From the NCBI RefSeq assembly GCF_013141725.1, contig NZ_WHNZ01000086.1:124001-188000 (forward strand): a stretch of DNA of 64,000 bases. The letters are read 5' to 3'. The translations under genes and the position numbers were made by a program. The DNA is from Paenibacillus planticolens (GTDB lineage: Bacteria; Bacillota; Bacilli; Paenibacillales; NBRC-103111). Below the pieces are notes generated by a model. The model ran no database searches. It was not told the origin of the DNA and worked only from the letters and a program-made list of their open reading frames with translations. Position 1 is the stretch's first letter. Every line of letters begins with the position of its first letter. Below are positions 15,474 to 25,558 of this stretch, piece after piece.

Positions 15474-18400
15474 ATGAAAGCATTAAAAAAAGCGCTGTGG
15501 CGTATAGGCATGTCATGTTTATTATTAGTGAACATGCTATTGCCTGCATTACCGGCAACACCTGCATTCGCAGCAACGGTAAATGATACCGTCAATGCGC
15601 CGATAGCAACAACAGGAAAAAGTGAAATCACGAGCTGGAATTTAGGCGCTTTACCGACAAGTCCCGATGGGGGCACTGCCAATGGGGATATCTTCGCCAC
15701 AAGCGGTTATTACAAAGATGCCACAACTTTGTTACAACTGTATCAAGGAGCTGCGAAAATACCATTATCAGGTTTTACTTATTCTACCTCCTCGCTAAAA
15801 AGCTTGGGTTTTGCTAGTGCGAATACGAATTATTGGATGGTTAAAACATCAACAAAAGGATTTAACAACCTAGTTCTTAATTTTATGATGTATTCCGCAG
15901 CAACAGGTCCAAGAGATTTTGATACGCAATGGAGCCCGGATGGTAGTACATGGAATCGTTTCGGGAACCAGAATACTACGGGTTTTTCAGTAAAGAATCA
16001 GACCTCGAATTCAGTAAATTACGGAATGGCATTACCGACATCTGCTGAAAATCTAGATTCAATCTACATCAGAGTCGTCCAAAGTTCTAATATCCAAAAT
16101 AACGGTTCGAATACTTCCAGCAGTTCTGGTGTTAATATCAACAACATTCAACTCTACGGAACCAAGGATCCAGCGTTTACTACGCCTGCGGTAACCGCAA
16201 CACCAGATACAACGGGTGCAATATTGGATATTACACCTATCACTTTATCGAATACAGATTCGAACGCGCAAATTTTCTACACGACAGACGGTACGAACCC
16301 GGCTACAACAGTGGGCGATTCTACCAAATTATACACAGCGCCGATCACAGCTCTTTCCGAAGGCGGTTTTACAGGAACAAATCCGTTTGTCGTTAAAGCT
16401 GTAGCAAAATCTCCTACGCTTCTGAGGTCAGATATCGTTACATTATCCTTCAATCAGCAAACCATTACTTCGAATGCGGATGCCAAAACGCTTGCTGCTG
16501 GGCAATATGCCTGGGTCAAAGGCATCGGCACGTACTTGAATGGGAATACGACCTTGTACATTCAGGACGGGATGAATGCCGGCAGTGGTCTTGTTATCTA
16601 TAAATCCGGCGCAGACTTCTCCTCCTACGTAGGGAAAGAAATCTATGTCTATGGTAAGACATCGCCGTATAACGGTTTGATGGAGATTGTTCCGGATGTT
16701 GTGGCAACGAATGTCGTCGTACGTAACAATAATCCAACTCTTCCAACTCCGATCAAAATTATGTTCGATCAGCTTGAGGGCAGAACCTATGAGGGAATGT
16801 TGGTTTCTTTTGATACGGTAAAGCTCGACAATGTCGCTGGAACAAATACTGGAAGTTATTATAATCACACGGTAAGCCAAGCAGGCGTATCGACAACCTT
16901 GCGCAGCAAGGGGATTGCAAGCGCAGTCGGCACTAACGGAACTTATGTAAACATTACAAAGGCTATTGCGAGTTATAACACCGCTGCCGGTTACAACGGA
17001 GTACATCTGTATTCCGCAAACACTGCCGAACTCGTCGCTGTTACAGCTCCGACCGTTGAGTTCATGACACCTAGTGTACCTACCGGAACGGCAATCCCGC
17101 TTAATTCCAAGGTGACGCTTGCCACAGCAACAACAGGCGCGAAAATAATTTATAGTTTAAATGGAGGCGCTCCTGTAATTATTACAACAAATTCAGTTGA
17201 TATTACAGTTGATGCCTTCCAAAACGGAAAAGCAACGATTACAGCAACAGCGTCAGACGGCACCTATACAACGGCGACGCAAACTTTTACATATACACAA
17301 AGCCAGGTCGCAAAAGTAATCGCAAGCCCAGGGAGTTCTGCAATTAATCCTGCAACACCCATCGCATTATCATCAGCTACGGCGGATTCAACAATCATTT
17401 ATTCGGTATACAGAAATTCCTTTTCTTCCACAGACGGTACTTTGGTGGGTACAGCTAATCAAATCTATACAGCTCCTATCACATTGGATGCCTCTTACTT
17501 CCCGGTAAGAATAGCTGCAAAGGCAACACTTCAAAACTATGTGGACAGTGCTCCTGAAAATTTCGCCTATACGGCCAAGAAAGCTATCGGTGGGGAAAAG
17601 AACTATTACGGATCACTTCACGCGCATACGATAAACTCGGACGGTCAAGGAACCTTGGCAGAGGCGTACACTTATGCAAGAGATCAGGGCAAATTTGATT
17701 TCTTTATCGTAACAGACCACTCAAACTCTTACGATTCCGCAACTTACGACGTCACCAAGGATCAAAATATTAATAATTACAACAAAACCAACGCCCCTTG
17801 GCTTGCCGGCAAACAGGCGGCGATGGACGCAGCTACTGATAAATACGTGACCGACTACGGTTATGAGATGACATGGTCCGGCGGCCCAGGACACATGAAT
17901 ACGTTTAACACAACAGGTTTTGTAAGCCGCAACAACGCGACTTTAAATAACAAAACAAATGATGCCGGTCTTCAAACCTATTATCAAATGCTTAAGGGTA
18001 CGCCGGGCTCCATTTCACAGTTAAATCATCCCGGAGCTACATTCGGTAACTTTGCAAATTTTGGTTATTATGATAATGCGATTGACGATAAAGTTACTCT
18101 TGTTGAAGCAGGCAACGGCGAAGGCGCCGTCGGTTCCGGCGGATACTTCCGGTCTGTCGATCAGTTTATTTTGGCTTTAGATAAAGGTTGGCACGTGGCC
18201 CCGACAAATAACGCCGATAATCATAAAAAGGGCTGGGGAACATCGAATACCGCTGCGACGGTCGTCTATACGAACGATTTTACATTGAGCGGAATTTATA
18301 CGGCGCTGCACGACCGTTCGGTATGGTCGACAGAAAACAGGGATTTGGATGTCACCTATCATCTGTCCGACGGTACGAACACCTACAGCATGGGCGCTAT

Positions 18401-21400
18401 TTTGAATGCTCCCCCTGCGACCGCAAACATTACGGTAACAGCAACCAATAAAAACCCAGGCACAGCGACTAGTAATATTGCATCGGTTCAGCTGCTAAGC
18501 TACGGAGGAAAAATTGTAGATCAGAAGACCTACCCTAGCGGAACCAGCAATGTGAATTACACCTATTCGATGACGGCGCCTTCTGCCGGCTACTACTTCG
18601 CGATCGTCACGGACAACCAGGGCTTTGTAGCCGTCACCGCACCGATTTGGCTTGGTTCATCACCGAAGGTCGGAATCACCTCGGTAAGCAACAGCACGGT
18701 CATGCCTGTTACAAGTGAGGCGTTGAATTTAACAACAAATTTCTTCAATAATGAAAGTACACCCGTCACACTTAAGTCTATTTCTTATACCGTAGACGGA
18801 GATTCTGCGGCCAACAAAACGTATACGCTCGGCACAAGCATCGCGTCCTCCGGTGTCGCTGCGCATGTATTCAGCTATACACCGACGACTACCGGAACCA
18901 AAACAGTCACGATCAGCGCCGTGATTACGGTGAACGGTGAAGATAAAACTTATACGACGACCAGCACGATGAAGGTTGTAGATATCAACTCCGTATCGTA
19001 TGTCGGGCTTGACGCTTCACACGGCAATGAGTACGTAAGCGGAGGAAGCTATCCGAATTCAATGGCCAATATGATGACTCTCGCGGGCGCAAACAGTGTG
19101 AGAGTTGTACAGTTGAATACGTCGGCGGAATTAATTGCCGCTACCAGCAATCCTAAATACAAAATGATCATTTTAAATGCTCCGTCAAGAAAAAGCGTTC
19201 CCGCATGGCCGATTCCGACAAATTACACGGCGGCGGAAATTGCGGCGTTGAAAGTATTTTCGGAAAACGGAAACACACTTGTCTTCGGAAATATCGCGGA
19301 CTTCGGGGAAGCCACAAACGCTGATCCGTCTTCACCGAAGAAAGATATGTCTGAGCTGCAGAACGATGTCCTGGAAGCCATCGGCTCCACGCTGCGCGAA
19401 AGCGACGATGAGGTGATGGACGATGACAAAAATGGCGGACAACCATATCGATTGTATCCGACAGAGTTCAATATGGCTAATCCGTTACTGCAAGGCGTCA
19501 TCGACGGACAGGTCTACAGCCAATACTCAGGCTCAACCATTTACGCTGTAGACCCGGCGACAGGAGAGAGAACCTCAACGCTGCCGACAACGGTCAGCCC
19601 GCTTGTTTTTGGCTTCCCAAGCACTTATTCGGCTGAAACCGATAATGACAACTTTGGATACGGGACGACCAAAGCTACTTTTCCCTACGTTACAGTCGGA
19701 ACGAATAAAACCGATAAGGGAATAAGTAATTCACAAGGGCTTTATATACCGAAGTATGTAAATCCAAACAGCAAGGTTGCAACTAAGCCGGAAGAAAAAC
19801 TGCTGGCGGCATCTGAAACTGTCACGCATACGAACGGTAAAACTTCTCTTGTCGTCGTTGCCGGCGGAGCATTTATGAGTAACTTTGAAATACAAGTAAC
19901 TTTAGACAATGCAGGGACATTGCCTTATGCCAATTACAATTTAATGGATAACCTTTATAAAATGGTTAATCCAATGACGATTACAAGCATTGCCAACGCC
20001 AAGAATCTCCCGGATGGGACAGATGTCATCATTGAAGCAACAGCGACGAGTGAGGTAAATACCCAAAGCACAAATCCTGATACAAACAAAGGCTTTTTCG
20101 ACTCTATTTATGCGCAGGACGCAACGGGCGGTATCAATCTATTCCCGGTTGCCTCAGGCATACAGGAAGGACAAAAAGCAAGGTTTGAAGGTAAGATCAC
20201 GCATTATCAAGGCGAAGTAGAGTTGACGGTCAGCAAAATGACTGTTTTGGATCCAAGTATCCATAAATTCGCGCCTACTACACTTACGACAGCTGTTTCA
20301 GTGTCATCCGCGAATACCGGACTTTTGGTGAAAACACAGGGCGTCGTGTCAGATGTTTATAAAGACAATGACGGAACAATTAACCAATTTACGATTAATG
20401 ATGGGTCCGGCCCGGCAATTGTATTTATTAACGGATACATTACAAAGGGAACGACGCTTCCGTTCGTTACAGACGGAGCAAGTGTTTCCGTAGTCGGTTT
20501 GGCTTCTTTCGGCGAGGTTTCCAGCGATTCGGATATGCACCCGAGAATCAGAGTCAGAGACCGTTCCGAGATCTTGAACGTTTCGTCAACTGTGGATAAA
20601 TCCGCATTAAACACAGAAATTACCAATGCGCAGACGCTACTCGGAAGCAGAACGGTAGGTACCGCTAATGGCAATGTATCGCAAGCGGGTCACGATGCGC
20701 TCCAAAATGCAATTACAGCAGCCATAGCCGTACAATCGGATGCGAATGCATCGCAAGCTGAAGTAGATGCGCAAGTGCGTGCATTGGCGACAGCAACTCT
20801 AACATTTAACGATTCAATTGTTTCAGAAGTACAATTAACGATTAATGGTCTGTCGACGATGAACGTAGGCGAGAGCTCTGTTGCTGAAGCAACATACGGT
20901 ACTACGAAGTTGGATGCGACATCGGGAGTTATCTTTACGAGCAGCATTACGGCGGTTGCGGAAATCAACAGCACAAGCGGGCAAATCACCGCGATCAGCA
21001 AAGGTCAGACTGTGATTACAGCAACATATGGCGTACTTGCCAAAGCATACATTCTAACAGTCAATGCTGTGGCCAGCACGAATGCTAACCTTGCAACGCT
21101 GAAGCTGGATAATACGACCATCAGCCTCACGTCGAACCAAACCGAGTATTCGGCTTACGTGAGCAATAGCGTAATCAGCGCTACAGTAAGTGCAGCAGCA
21201 GAAGATACCAATGCTGTTGTGAAAATCAATGGTGAAGCGGTAAGCAAGAAATTAGTTAATCTGTCTACGGGCTTGAACACCATCACTATAACCGTGACAG
21301 CTCAAGACGGAACGACAAAGAAGGAATACAAGCTTCAAATCACTAGAGCAGATGCCCCGACTAGCAACCCATCTGGCGGGGGTTCCGCTCCTAGCGGCAC

Positions 21401-22349
21401 TCTGATCTCCTCTTCTAACGGAGGAACGGTGAAGGATAACGGTGTGACGATCGTGATTCCAGCCGGAGCGGCAAAAACGGATTTCCGGGTAACGGTTGAG
21501 AAAGTAACGAATACTGATGAAATGCTGAAAGGCGCTTCTGGCAAGCTAGTCAGCGATGTGTTTGAGATCAAGAAAGATTTTACAGATAATTTCACTGCTA
21601 ATCTAACGATTAGCTTGCCGTTTGACCCGGCCAAGGTAGATCTGGCCAAGTCTGACGCAGCAGTCTATTGGTACGATGAGACAGCGAAGAAGTGGAATGC
21701 ACTCAGCAACCCAAGCGTCGATAAAGACAAGGCGATGGTTAGCGGCATAGTCAACCACTTCACGAAATTCGCCGTATTCGCAACAGATAAGAAACCGACG
21801 GATCCAACGAATACCGGTTCTACAGGTAAAGCCACTCTGTCCGATATCGCCGGTCACTGGGCGGAAGCGAATATTCGCGAGCTCATTCAAGCCGGAGCGA
21901 TCGAGGGCTATCCTAACGGCACCTTCGGACCGGATCGTACGATTACCCGTGCGGAATTTGCATCGATTCTCGTCAAAGCATTCAAGCTTCAAGAGAAGAG
22001 CGGCAAAGGTTTTGCCGACACGAACAATCACTGGGCTTGCAAAGCAATTGAAACAGCGGCAGCCTATGATATCATCTCCGGTTACAGCGACAGCTCTTTT
22101 GGACCGGATGATAAAATCACTCGCGAGCAAATGGCGGCGATGATCGCACGTGCAGCTAAGCTGCCTGCAGCAGCGGCAGGCAATACATTCACGGATCACA
22201 CAGCGATCTCCGAATGGGCACAAAGCGCCGTTGCTTCTGCATCGGCTAGCCATGTGATCGACGGCTATAGCGACGGTTCATTTAAGCCGCAAGCGAACGC
22301 TACGCGTGCTGAAGCCGTTACTGTGATTATGAAATCGATCAAGAAGTAA
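15474..22349 (+). CDS. S-layer-anchored PHP-domain (CehA/McbA-like) metallohydrolase, multidomain
   Basis: A 2291-residue secreted protein. The signal peptide ends near AFAA (34), followed by a beta domain to about 230 and a chitobiase-C-like domain at 238-320. An OB-fold-like region lies at 330-520 and Ig-like units at 525-700. A PHP metallohydrolase domain covers about 705-990. Its metal ligands are visible: SLHAHT (H716, H718), VTDHS (D748, H749), NHPG (H852) and NNADNH (D915, H917). Further Ig-like units, a Rossmann/GATase-like region, two more OB-like domains, a FIVAR-type helical segment, a Big_2 domain, a cadherin-like domain and a ZU5-like domain follow, with three SLH repeats from about 2119. 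It is probably a cell-surface phosphoesterase; the substrate is unknown. CAAGGAG precedes the ATG. Confidence 0.85.
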   Translation: MKALKKALWRIGMSCLLLVNMLLPALPATPAFAATVNDTVNAPIATTGKSEITSWNLGALPTSPDGGTANGDIFATSGYYKDATTLLQLYQGAAKIPLSGFTYSTSSLKSLGFASANTNYWMVKTSTKGFNNLVLNFMMYSAATGPRDFDTQWSPDGSTWNRFGNQNTTGFSVKNQTSNSVNYGMALPTSAENLDSIYIRVVQSSNIQNNGSNTSSSSGVNINNIQLYGTKDPAFTTPAVTATPDTTGAILDITPITLSNTDSNAQIFYTTDGTNPATTVGDSTKLYTAPITALSEGGFTGTNPFVVKAVAKSPTLLRSDIVTLSFNQQTITSNADAKTLAAGQYAWVKGIGTYLNGNTTLYIQDGMNAGSGLVIYKSGADFSSYVGKEIYVYGKTSPYNGLMEIVPDVVATNVVVRNNNPTLPTPIKIMFDQLEGRTYEGMLVSFDTVKLDNVAGTNTGSYYNHTVSQAGVSTTLRSKGIASAVGTNGTYVNITKAIASYNTAAGYNGVHLYSANTAELVAVTAPTVEFMTPSVPTGTAIPLNSKVTLATATTGAKIIYSLNGGAPVIITTNSVDITVDAFQNGKATITATASDGTYTTATQTFTYTQSQVAKVIASPGSSAINPATPIALSSATADSTIIYSVYRNSFSSTDGTLVGTANQIYTAPITLDASYFPVRIAAKATLQNYVDSAPENFAYTAKKAIGGEKNYYGSLHAHTINSDGQGTLAEAYTYARDQGKFDFFIVTDHSNSYDSATYDVTKDQNINNYNKTNAPWLAGKQAAMDAATDKYVTDYGYEMTWSGGPGHMNTFNTTGFVSRNNATLNNKTNDAGLQTYYQMLKGTPGSISQLNHPGATFGNFANFGYYDNAIDDKVTLVEAGNGEGAVGSGGYFRSVDQFILALDKGWHVAPTNNADNHKKGWGTSNTAATVVYTNDFTLSGIYTALHDRSVWSTENRDLDVTYHLSDGTNTYSMGAILNAPPATANITVTATNKNPGTATSNIASVQLLSYGGKIVDQKTYPSGTSNVNYTYSMTAPSAGYYFAIVTDNQGFVAVTAPIWLGSSPKVGITSVSNSTVMPVTSEALNLTTNFFNNESTPVTLKSISYTVDGDSAANKTYTLGTSIASSGVAAHVFSYTPTTTGTKTVTISAVITVNGEDKTYTTTSTMKVVDINSVSYVGLDASHGNEYVSGGSYPNSMANMMTLAGANSVRVVQLNTSAELIAATSNPKYKMIILNAPSRKSVPAWPIPTNYTAAEIAALKVFSENGNTLVFGNIADFGEATNADPSSPKKDMSELQNDVLEAIGSTLRESDDEVMDDDKNGGQPYRLYPTEFNMANPLLQGVIDGQVYSQYSGSTIYAVDPATGERTSTLPTTVSPLVFGFPSTYSAETDNDNFGYGTTKATFPYVTVGTNKTDKGISNSQGLYIPKYVNPNSKVATKPEEKLLAASETVTHTNGKTSLVVVAGGAFMSNFEIQVTLDNAGTLPYANYNLMDNLYKMVNPMTITSIANAKNLPDGTDVIIEATATSEVNTQSTNPDTNKGFFDSIYAQDATGGINLFPVASGIQEGQKARFEGKITHYQGEVELTVSKMTVLDPSIHKFAPTTLTTAVSVSSANTGLLVKTQGVVSDVYKDNDGTINQFTINDGSGPAIVFINGYITKGTTLPFVTDGASVSVVGLASFGEVSSDSDMHPRIRVRDRSEILNVSSTVDKSALNTEITNAQTLLGSRTVGTANGNVSQAGHDALQNAITAAIAVQSDANASQAEVDAQVRALATATLTFNDSIVSEVQLTINGLSTMNVGESSVAEATYGTTKLDATSGVIFTSSITAVAEINSTSGQITAISKGQTVITATYGVLAKAYILTVNAVASTNANLATLKLDNTTISLTSNQTEYSAYVSNSVISATVSAAAEDTNAVVKINGEAVSKKLVNLSTGLNTITITVTAQDGTTKKEYKLQITRADAPTSNPSGGGSAPSGTLISSSNGGTVKDNGVTIVIPAGAAKTDFRVTVEKVTNTDEMLKGASGKLVSDVFEIKKDFTDNFTANLTISLPFDPAKVDLAKSDAAVYWYDETAKKWNALSNPSVDKDKAMVSGIVNHFTKFAVFATDKKPTDPTNTGSTGKATLSDIAGHWAEANIRELIQAGAIEGYPNGTFGPDRTITRAEFASILVKAFKLQEKSGKGFADTNNHWACKAIETAAAYDIISGYSDSSFGPDDKITREQMAAMIARAAKLPAAAAGNTFTDHTAISEWAQSAVASASASHVIDGYSDGSFKPQANATRAEAVTVIMKSIKK

Positions 22350-22573
22350 TAGGCAAGGTGAATAAATTCTTGGGTCGCGAGCCTGATGTTCCTTTATGGA
22401 GCGACAGGACGCGGTCCGGGACTTTTTTTATTCCAGTCCTATTGGCTCGCCGATCGGTTTTCACTAAAATTTGTTAATAAAATCTTAATTTGAAGTATAT
22501 GACGAAATTCGGTAAAGTATATATTGGCTCCTTTTTCCATGGCAAAAAAAACCTGACAAAAGATGCCGCCAAT

Positions 22574-22630
22574 AGCCGTTCTATCATTGCGCCTCGCCAA
22601 AAAGCCCATGATAGCGGCTTTCTATTTTTT
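22574..22630 (+). terminator. Terminator-like hairpin
   Basis: AGCCGTTCTATCAT pairs with ATGATAGCGGCT with a 2-base bulge around a 20-base loop, then TTCTATTTTTT. It is about 225 bases after the PHP/SLH stop, so it may be a second terminator or the end of a small RNA. Confidence 0.5.
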
Positions 22631-22745
22631 ATTGAGGAAATTCCCCTATATTCCCCTCTTAACTGCGTTAACACAAGAGGTTAATAGTGGTAAACTGGAT
22701 AATTATACACAGAACTTTTTATTTAGCCCTTGATTAGAAATCAGA

Positions 22746-22751
22746 TATAAT
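22746..22751 (+). promoter_or_regulatory. Possible -10 box of the MalT-like gene
   Basis: A perfect TATAAT 40 bases upstream of the preferred start. No good -35 is present at 17 bases. If real, it excludes the ATG at 22750 as a start codon. Confidence 0.35.
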
Positions 22752-22791
22752 GAGGAATAGATATAAACAGCCAAATCCGAGGTGCCGATCC

Positions 22792-25308
22792 ATGATTCTA
22801 AGTACCAAACTCCATATCCCGCAAACGCGACGCGATGACCTTGTTGAGCGAGCGGCGATCACCGAGCTATTAAATAAAGGATTAAAGAGCAAACTTACAT
22901 CCGTAACGGCTCCCGGGGGGTACGGCAAAACAACAGCTTTGAGTCAGTGGCTGCAGCAGTCCGACATACCTGCCGTATGGATTTCCTTGGGACCTCAAGA
23001 TAATGATCTGATTGAGTTTTGGAGCTATACAATCGCTGCAGTCAATAGTAAGAACCCCAAATTTGCGGAAACGATCACCCCGTATTTGCCATCCCTAAAG
23101 TCTGGTGCGTTTGAGTCATTCATCTCAGTCATGATATGCGAGCTTGAGAGCTTCTCGGATGAATTGGTCATGGTTTGGGACGATTATCACACGATCGATC
23201 TTGCCCTCATTCACGCTTCTGTGGCTTATTTTCTTGGCTTTTTGCCCGCTCACATCCACCTCTATATAACGAGCCGGGCTGAAATGCCCTTTCCTACGGC
23301 AAGGCTGCAGACGACTGGCCAAATGGTGAAAATCACGATTCAGGAGCTGCGATTTCAACTTTCGGAGGGAATTCGTTACTTTCAGGATTGCATGGGATTG
23401 TCACTGTCGGGAGAAAAGATAGCAGTGCTGGTAGACCGCACGGAGGGATGGATCAGCGGACTGTATCTTGCGGCCATTTCGCTGCAAAGAAGTGGCAATT
23501 ATTCGGAATTTATCCGTGCCTTTAGCGGGGAACACCGTAACATATCCGATTATCTGTTTCAGGAGGTTTTTAGTCTCCAGCCGAACGAGATTCAGTCCTT
23601 TCTATTGGAAACTTCGATTGTAGACAGGATAAACGGCCCGTTGTGCGAGGCGATTACGGGACAAGTGAATTGTCAGGAGCTGCTGGAAATGCTGGAACAG
23701 CATAATTTGTTCATTGTCTCTTTGGATGATCAGCGGAAATGGTATCGCTATCATCATTTGTTTTCCGAGTTTTTACGGAGGCTTTTCCGGCAGAGGTGTG
23801 CGGGACAATCGAAGGAATTGCATGTCAAGGCAGCTCATTGGTTAGAGGAGCACGGATTTTTGGAGGAAGCGGTAGAGCAACTGTTTGTGGACGGGCATCA
23901 TCACGAAGCAAGCACTTTGATCGAAAAGCATCTGCAAAATCTTCATGCGAAGAGAGGGGTGCTTTATCGATGGCTGCGCGGTCTACCGGAGGACTGTTTT
24001 ACTGGCAAGCCGGGAATTCAGTTTCTTTATGTCAAAGTGATGGTGGAAACCAATGAACTGGAGTTGGCACAAGCAAGGCTTCGCCTAATGGAGGACAAGC
24101 TATCCCATCCCGAATGGACACCTTACGCAGGAACCGTTCATTTTTTATCCGCGGCTGTTTCGTTCTACCGAAGAGACTTCCGACAAGCGAATGAATATTT
24201 CGAGGTGTTTGATCGGCATACGCCGGGGGGCAGCTACATCCAGATGATTGAAGCGAACTCGTATTCGATGTATTTCGACACATTATTGAGCTTTTTTCAT
24301 AATTTGCATGATGCGGAGAGATTCTTTTATAAATGGATCAAAGTATGGGAAGAGAGAGACAATTACCCCTACGTCGGTTTTTTCTACAATACGTACAGTT
24401 TGTTGTTATATGAATGGAACCGCTTGGAAGAGGCTGAAGTTTATGCGGAGAGGGTACTGAGGTCAGCGTGCATGCAGCCCTATGCCCTTATTCTGTTAAG
24501 TGCTTCTATCAATGCAGCGCGGATCTGCCAGGCCAAAGGTGATTCGGCCAAAGCGTTTGAATGGTTGGAGGGGGTTAAACCTAAGATCGATTCCGTAGAC
24601 AAAAGAATGTTTATGAGGAGAATAGAGGCGGAGAAGGCAAATTTATCACTTGCGAACGGTTCTTTCGATGAGGGTTGGCTGGAAACATGCGGCATTAAGC
24701 ATACCGATACGATCCCGCCCGGTCCGATCAAAGAATACCTTATTTTGGCAAGTGTGCTTATGGAACGTCGGGAAATCGATGAAGCTTTGCAACTGCTAGA
24801 ACAATTGTACCGGCTTGCCGATAAGGCTGATCGGACCTGGGATAAGGTTAAGGTGACCATCCTGCAAAGCATGGCGTTGTATCGAAAAGGTGATATGACG
24901 ATCGCTGTCATGAAGCTGGAGGCGGCACTCCAATTGGCGGAACCGGGGAAATACATCCGCAGTTTCGTGGATGAAGGGGTCAAGATGGCTGAGCTGTTAC
25001 GTGAATATATCCGGCAAAAGCAGATCAACCCTAGCCGCAAGTCTGCGAGCATACTCTACGCCAGGAAATTGCTTCTGCTGATGTCGGATCATGGGAATGA
25101 AACTGCAAGCTCGGGAGCACTTATCACAAAGCAGGAATTAAAAATATTACGGATGATTGATATGGGTCTATCGAATAAACAGATCGCCGAACAACTTCAA
25201 ATCACAGCCGAAACGGTCAAGAGCCATCTGAAAAGCATATACAGAAAACTTCATGTGAACAACAGAGAACAGGCACTGAAGCAAGGAAAAGAATTCCGAT
25301 GGTTGTAG
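22792..25308 (+). CDS. MalT-like LuxR-family ATP-dependent transcriptional activator
   Basis: An 838-residue STAND-type regulator. The N-terminal P-loop ATPase has Walker A APGGYGKTT (40-48) and a Walker B-like MVWDDYHTID. A long helical TPR-like middle senses the inducer. The C-terminal LuxR helix-turn-helix ends ITAETVKSHLKSIYRKLHV. Proteins of this family oligomerise with ATP and an inducer to activate sugar or surface genes. The ATG at 22792 is chosen because MILSTKLHIP is the usual opening and GAGGTG lies 8 bases before it; an ATG at 22750 overlaps a likely -10 box. It sits alone between two SLH genes, the likely targets. Confidence 0.9.
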   Translation: MILSTKLHIPQTRRDDLVERAAITELLNKGLKSKLTSVTAPGGYGKTTALSQWLQQSDIPAVWISLGPQDNDLIEFWSYTIAAVNSKNPKFAETITPYLPSLKSGAFESFISVMICELESFSDELVMVWDDYHTIDLALIHASVAYFLGFLPAHIHLYITSRAEMPFPTARLQTTGQMVKITIQELRFQLSEGIRYFQDCMGLSLSGEKIAVLVDRTEGWISGLYLAAISLQRSGNYSEFIRAFSGEHRNISDYLFQEVFSLQPNEIQSFLLETSIVDRINGPLCEAITGQVNCQELLEMLEQHNLFIVSLDDQRKWYRYHHLFSEFLRRLFRQRCAGQSKELHVKAAHWLEEHGFLEEAVEQLFVDGHHHEASTLIEKHLQNLHAKRGVLYRWLRGLPEDCFTGKPGIQFLYVKVMVETNELELAQARLRLMEDKLSHPEWTPYAGTVHFLSAAVSFYRRDFRQANEYFEVFDRHTPGGSYIQMIEANSYSMYFDTLLSFFHNLHDAERFFYKWIKVWEERDNYPYVGFFYNTYSLLLYEWNRLEEAEVYAERVLRSACMQPYALILLSASINAARICQAKGDSAKAFEWLEGVKPKIDSVDKRMFMRRIEAEKANLSLANGSFDEGWLETCGIKHTDTIPPGPIKEYLILASVLMERREIDEALQLLEQLYRLADKADRTWDKVKVTILQSMALYRKGDMTIAVMKLEAALQLAEPGKYIRSFVDEGVKMAELLREYIRQKQINPSRKSASILYARKLLLLMSDHGNETASSGALITKQELKILRMIDMGLSNKQIAEQLQITAETVKSHLKSIYRKLHVNNREQALKQGKEFRWL

Positions 25309-25391
25309 CGAGCTATTTATCGCAATTGATCAAAATTATGATTATACAATACATATTGGTATGAGGTATATCCCCCATTTTTTTACCCTCC

Positions 25392-25417
25392 ATCCCCCTT
25401 AGATGGGGGATTTTTTT
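25392..25417 (+). terminator. Rho-independent terminator
   Basis: ATCCCCC and GGGGGAT pair around TTAGAT, followed by a run of T. It lies 84 bases after the MalT-like stop. Confidence 0.8.
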
Positions 25418-25558
25418 ATTAGGACGAAAGTCATAGAATTGGGGAGAAAGTGTCAATAATCGACAAGAATTGCGAGGAGATGCGGTTTCAGACGAATCAC
25501 TCGTGCCTGCAAACGGTCTATTGATCTAGTCAAATAAAAATGAGAGGTGCCGAGGAAG

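Larger units (their letters stand above)
22350..22791. other. Intergenic region before the MalT-like gene
   Basis: Contains a weak terminator-like structure at 22376-22429 (CGCG/CCTG arms pairing with CAGG/CGCG, then seven T) and a clearer hairpin at 22574-22630. A TATAAT lies at 22746-22751. The spacing of two hairpins allows a short transcript between them, but no family is recognised. Confidence 0.4.

Noticed and set aside
21603-22253. Minus-strand 216-codon frame inside the PHP/SLH gene
   Set aside because: It mirrors the SLH-coding repeats; the plus-strand reading has obvious SLH motifs.
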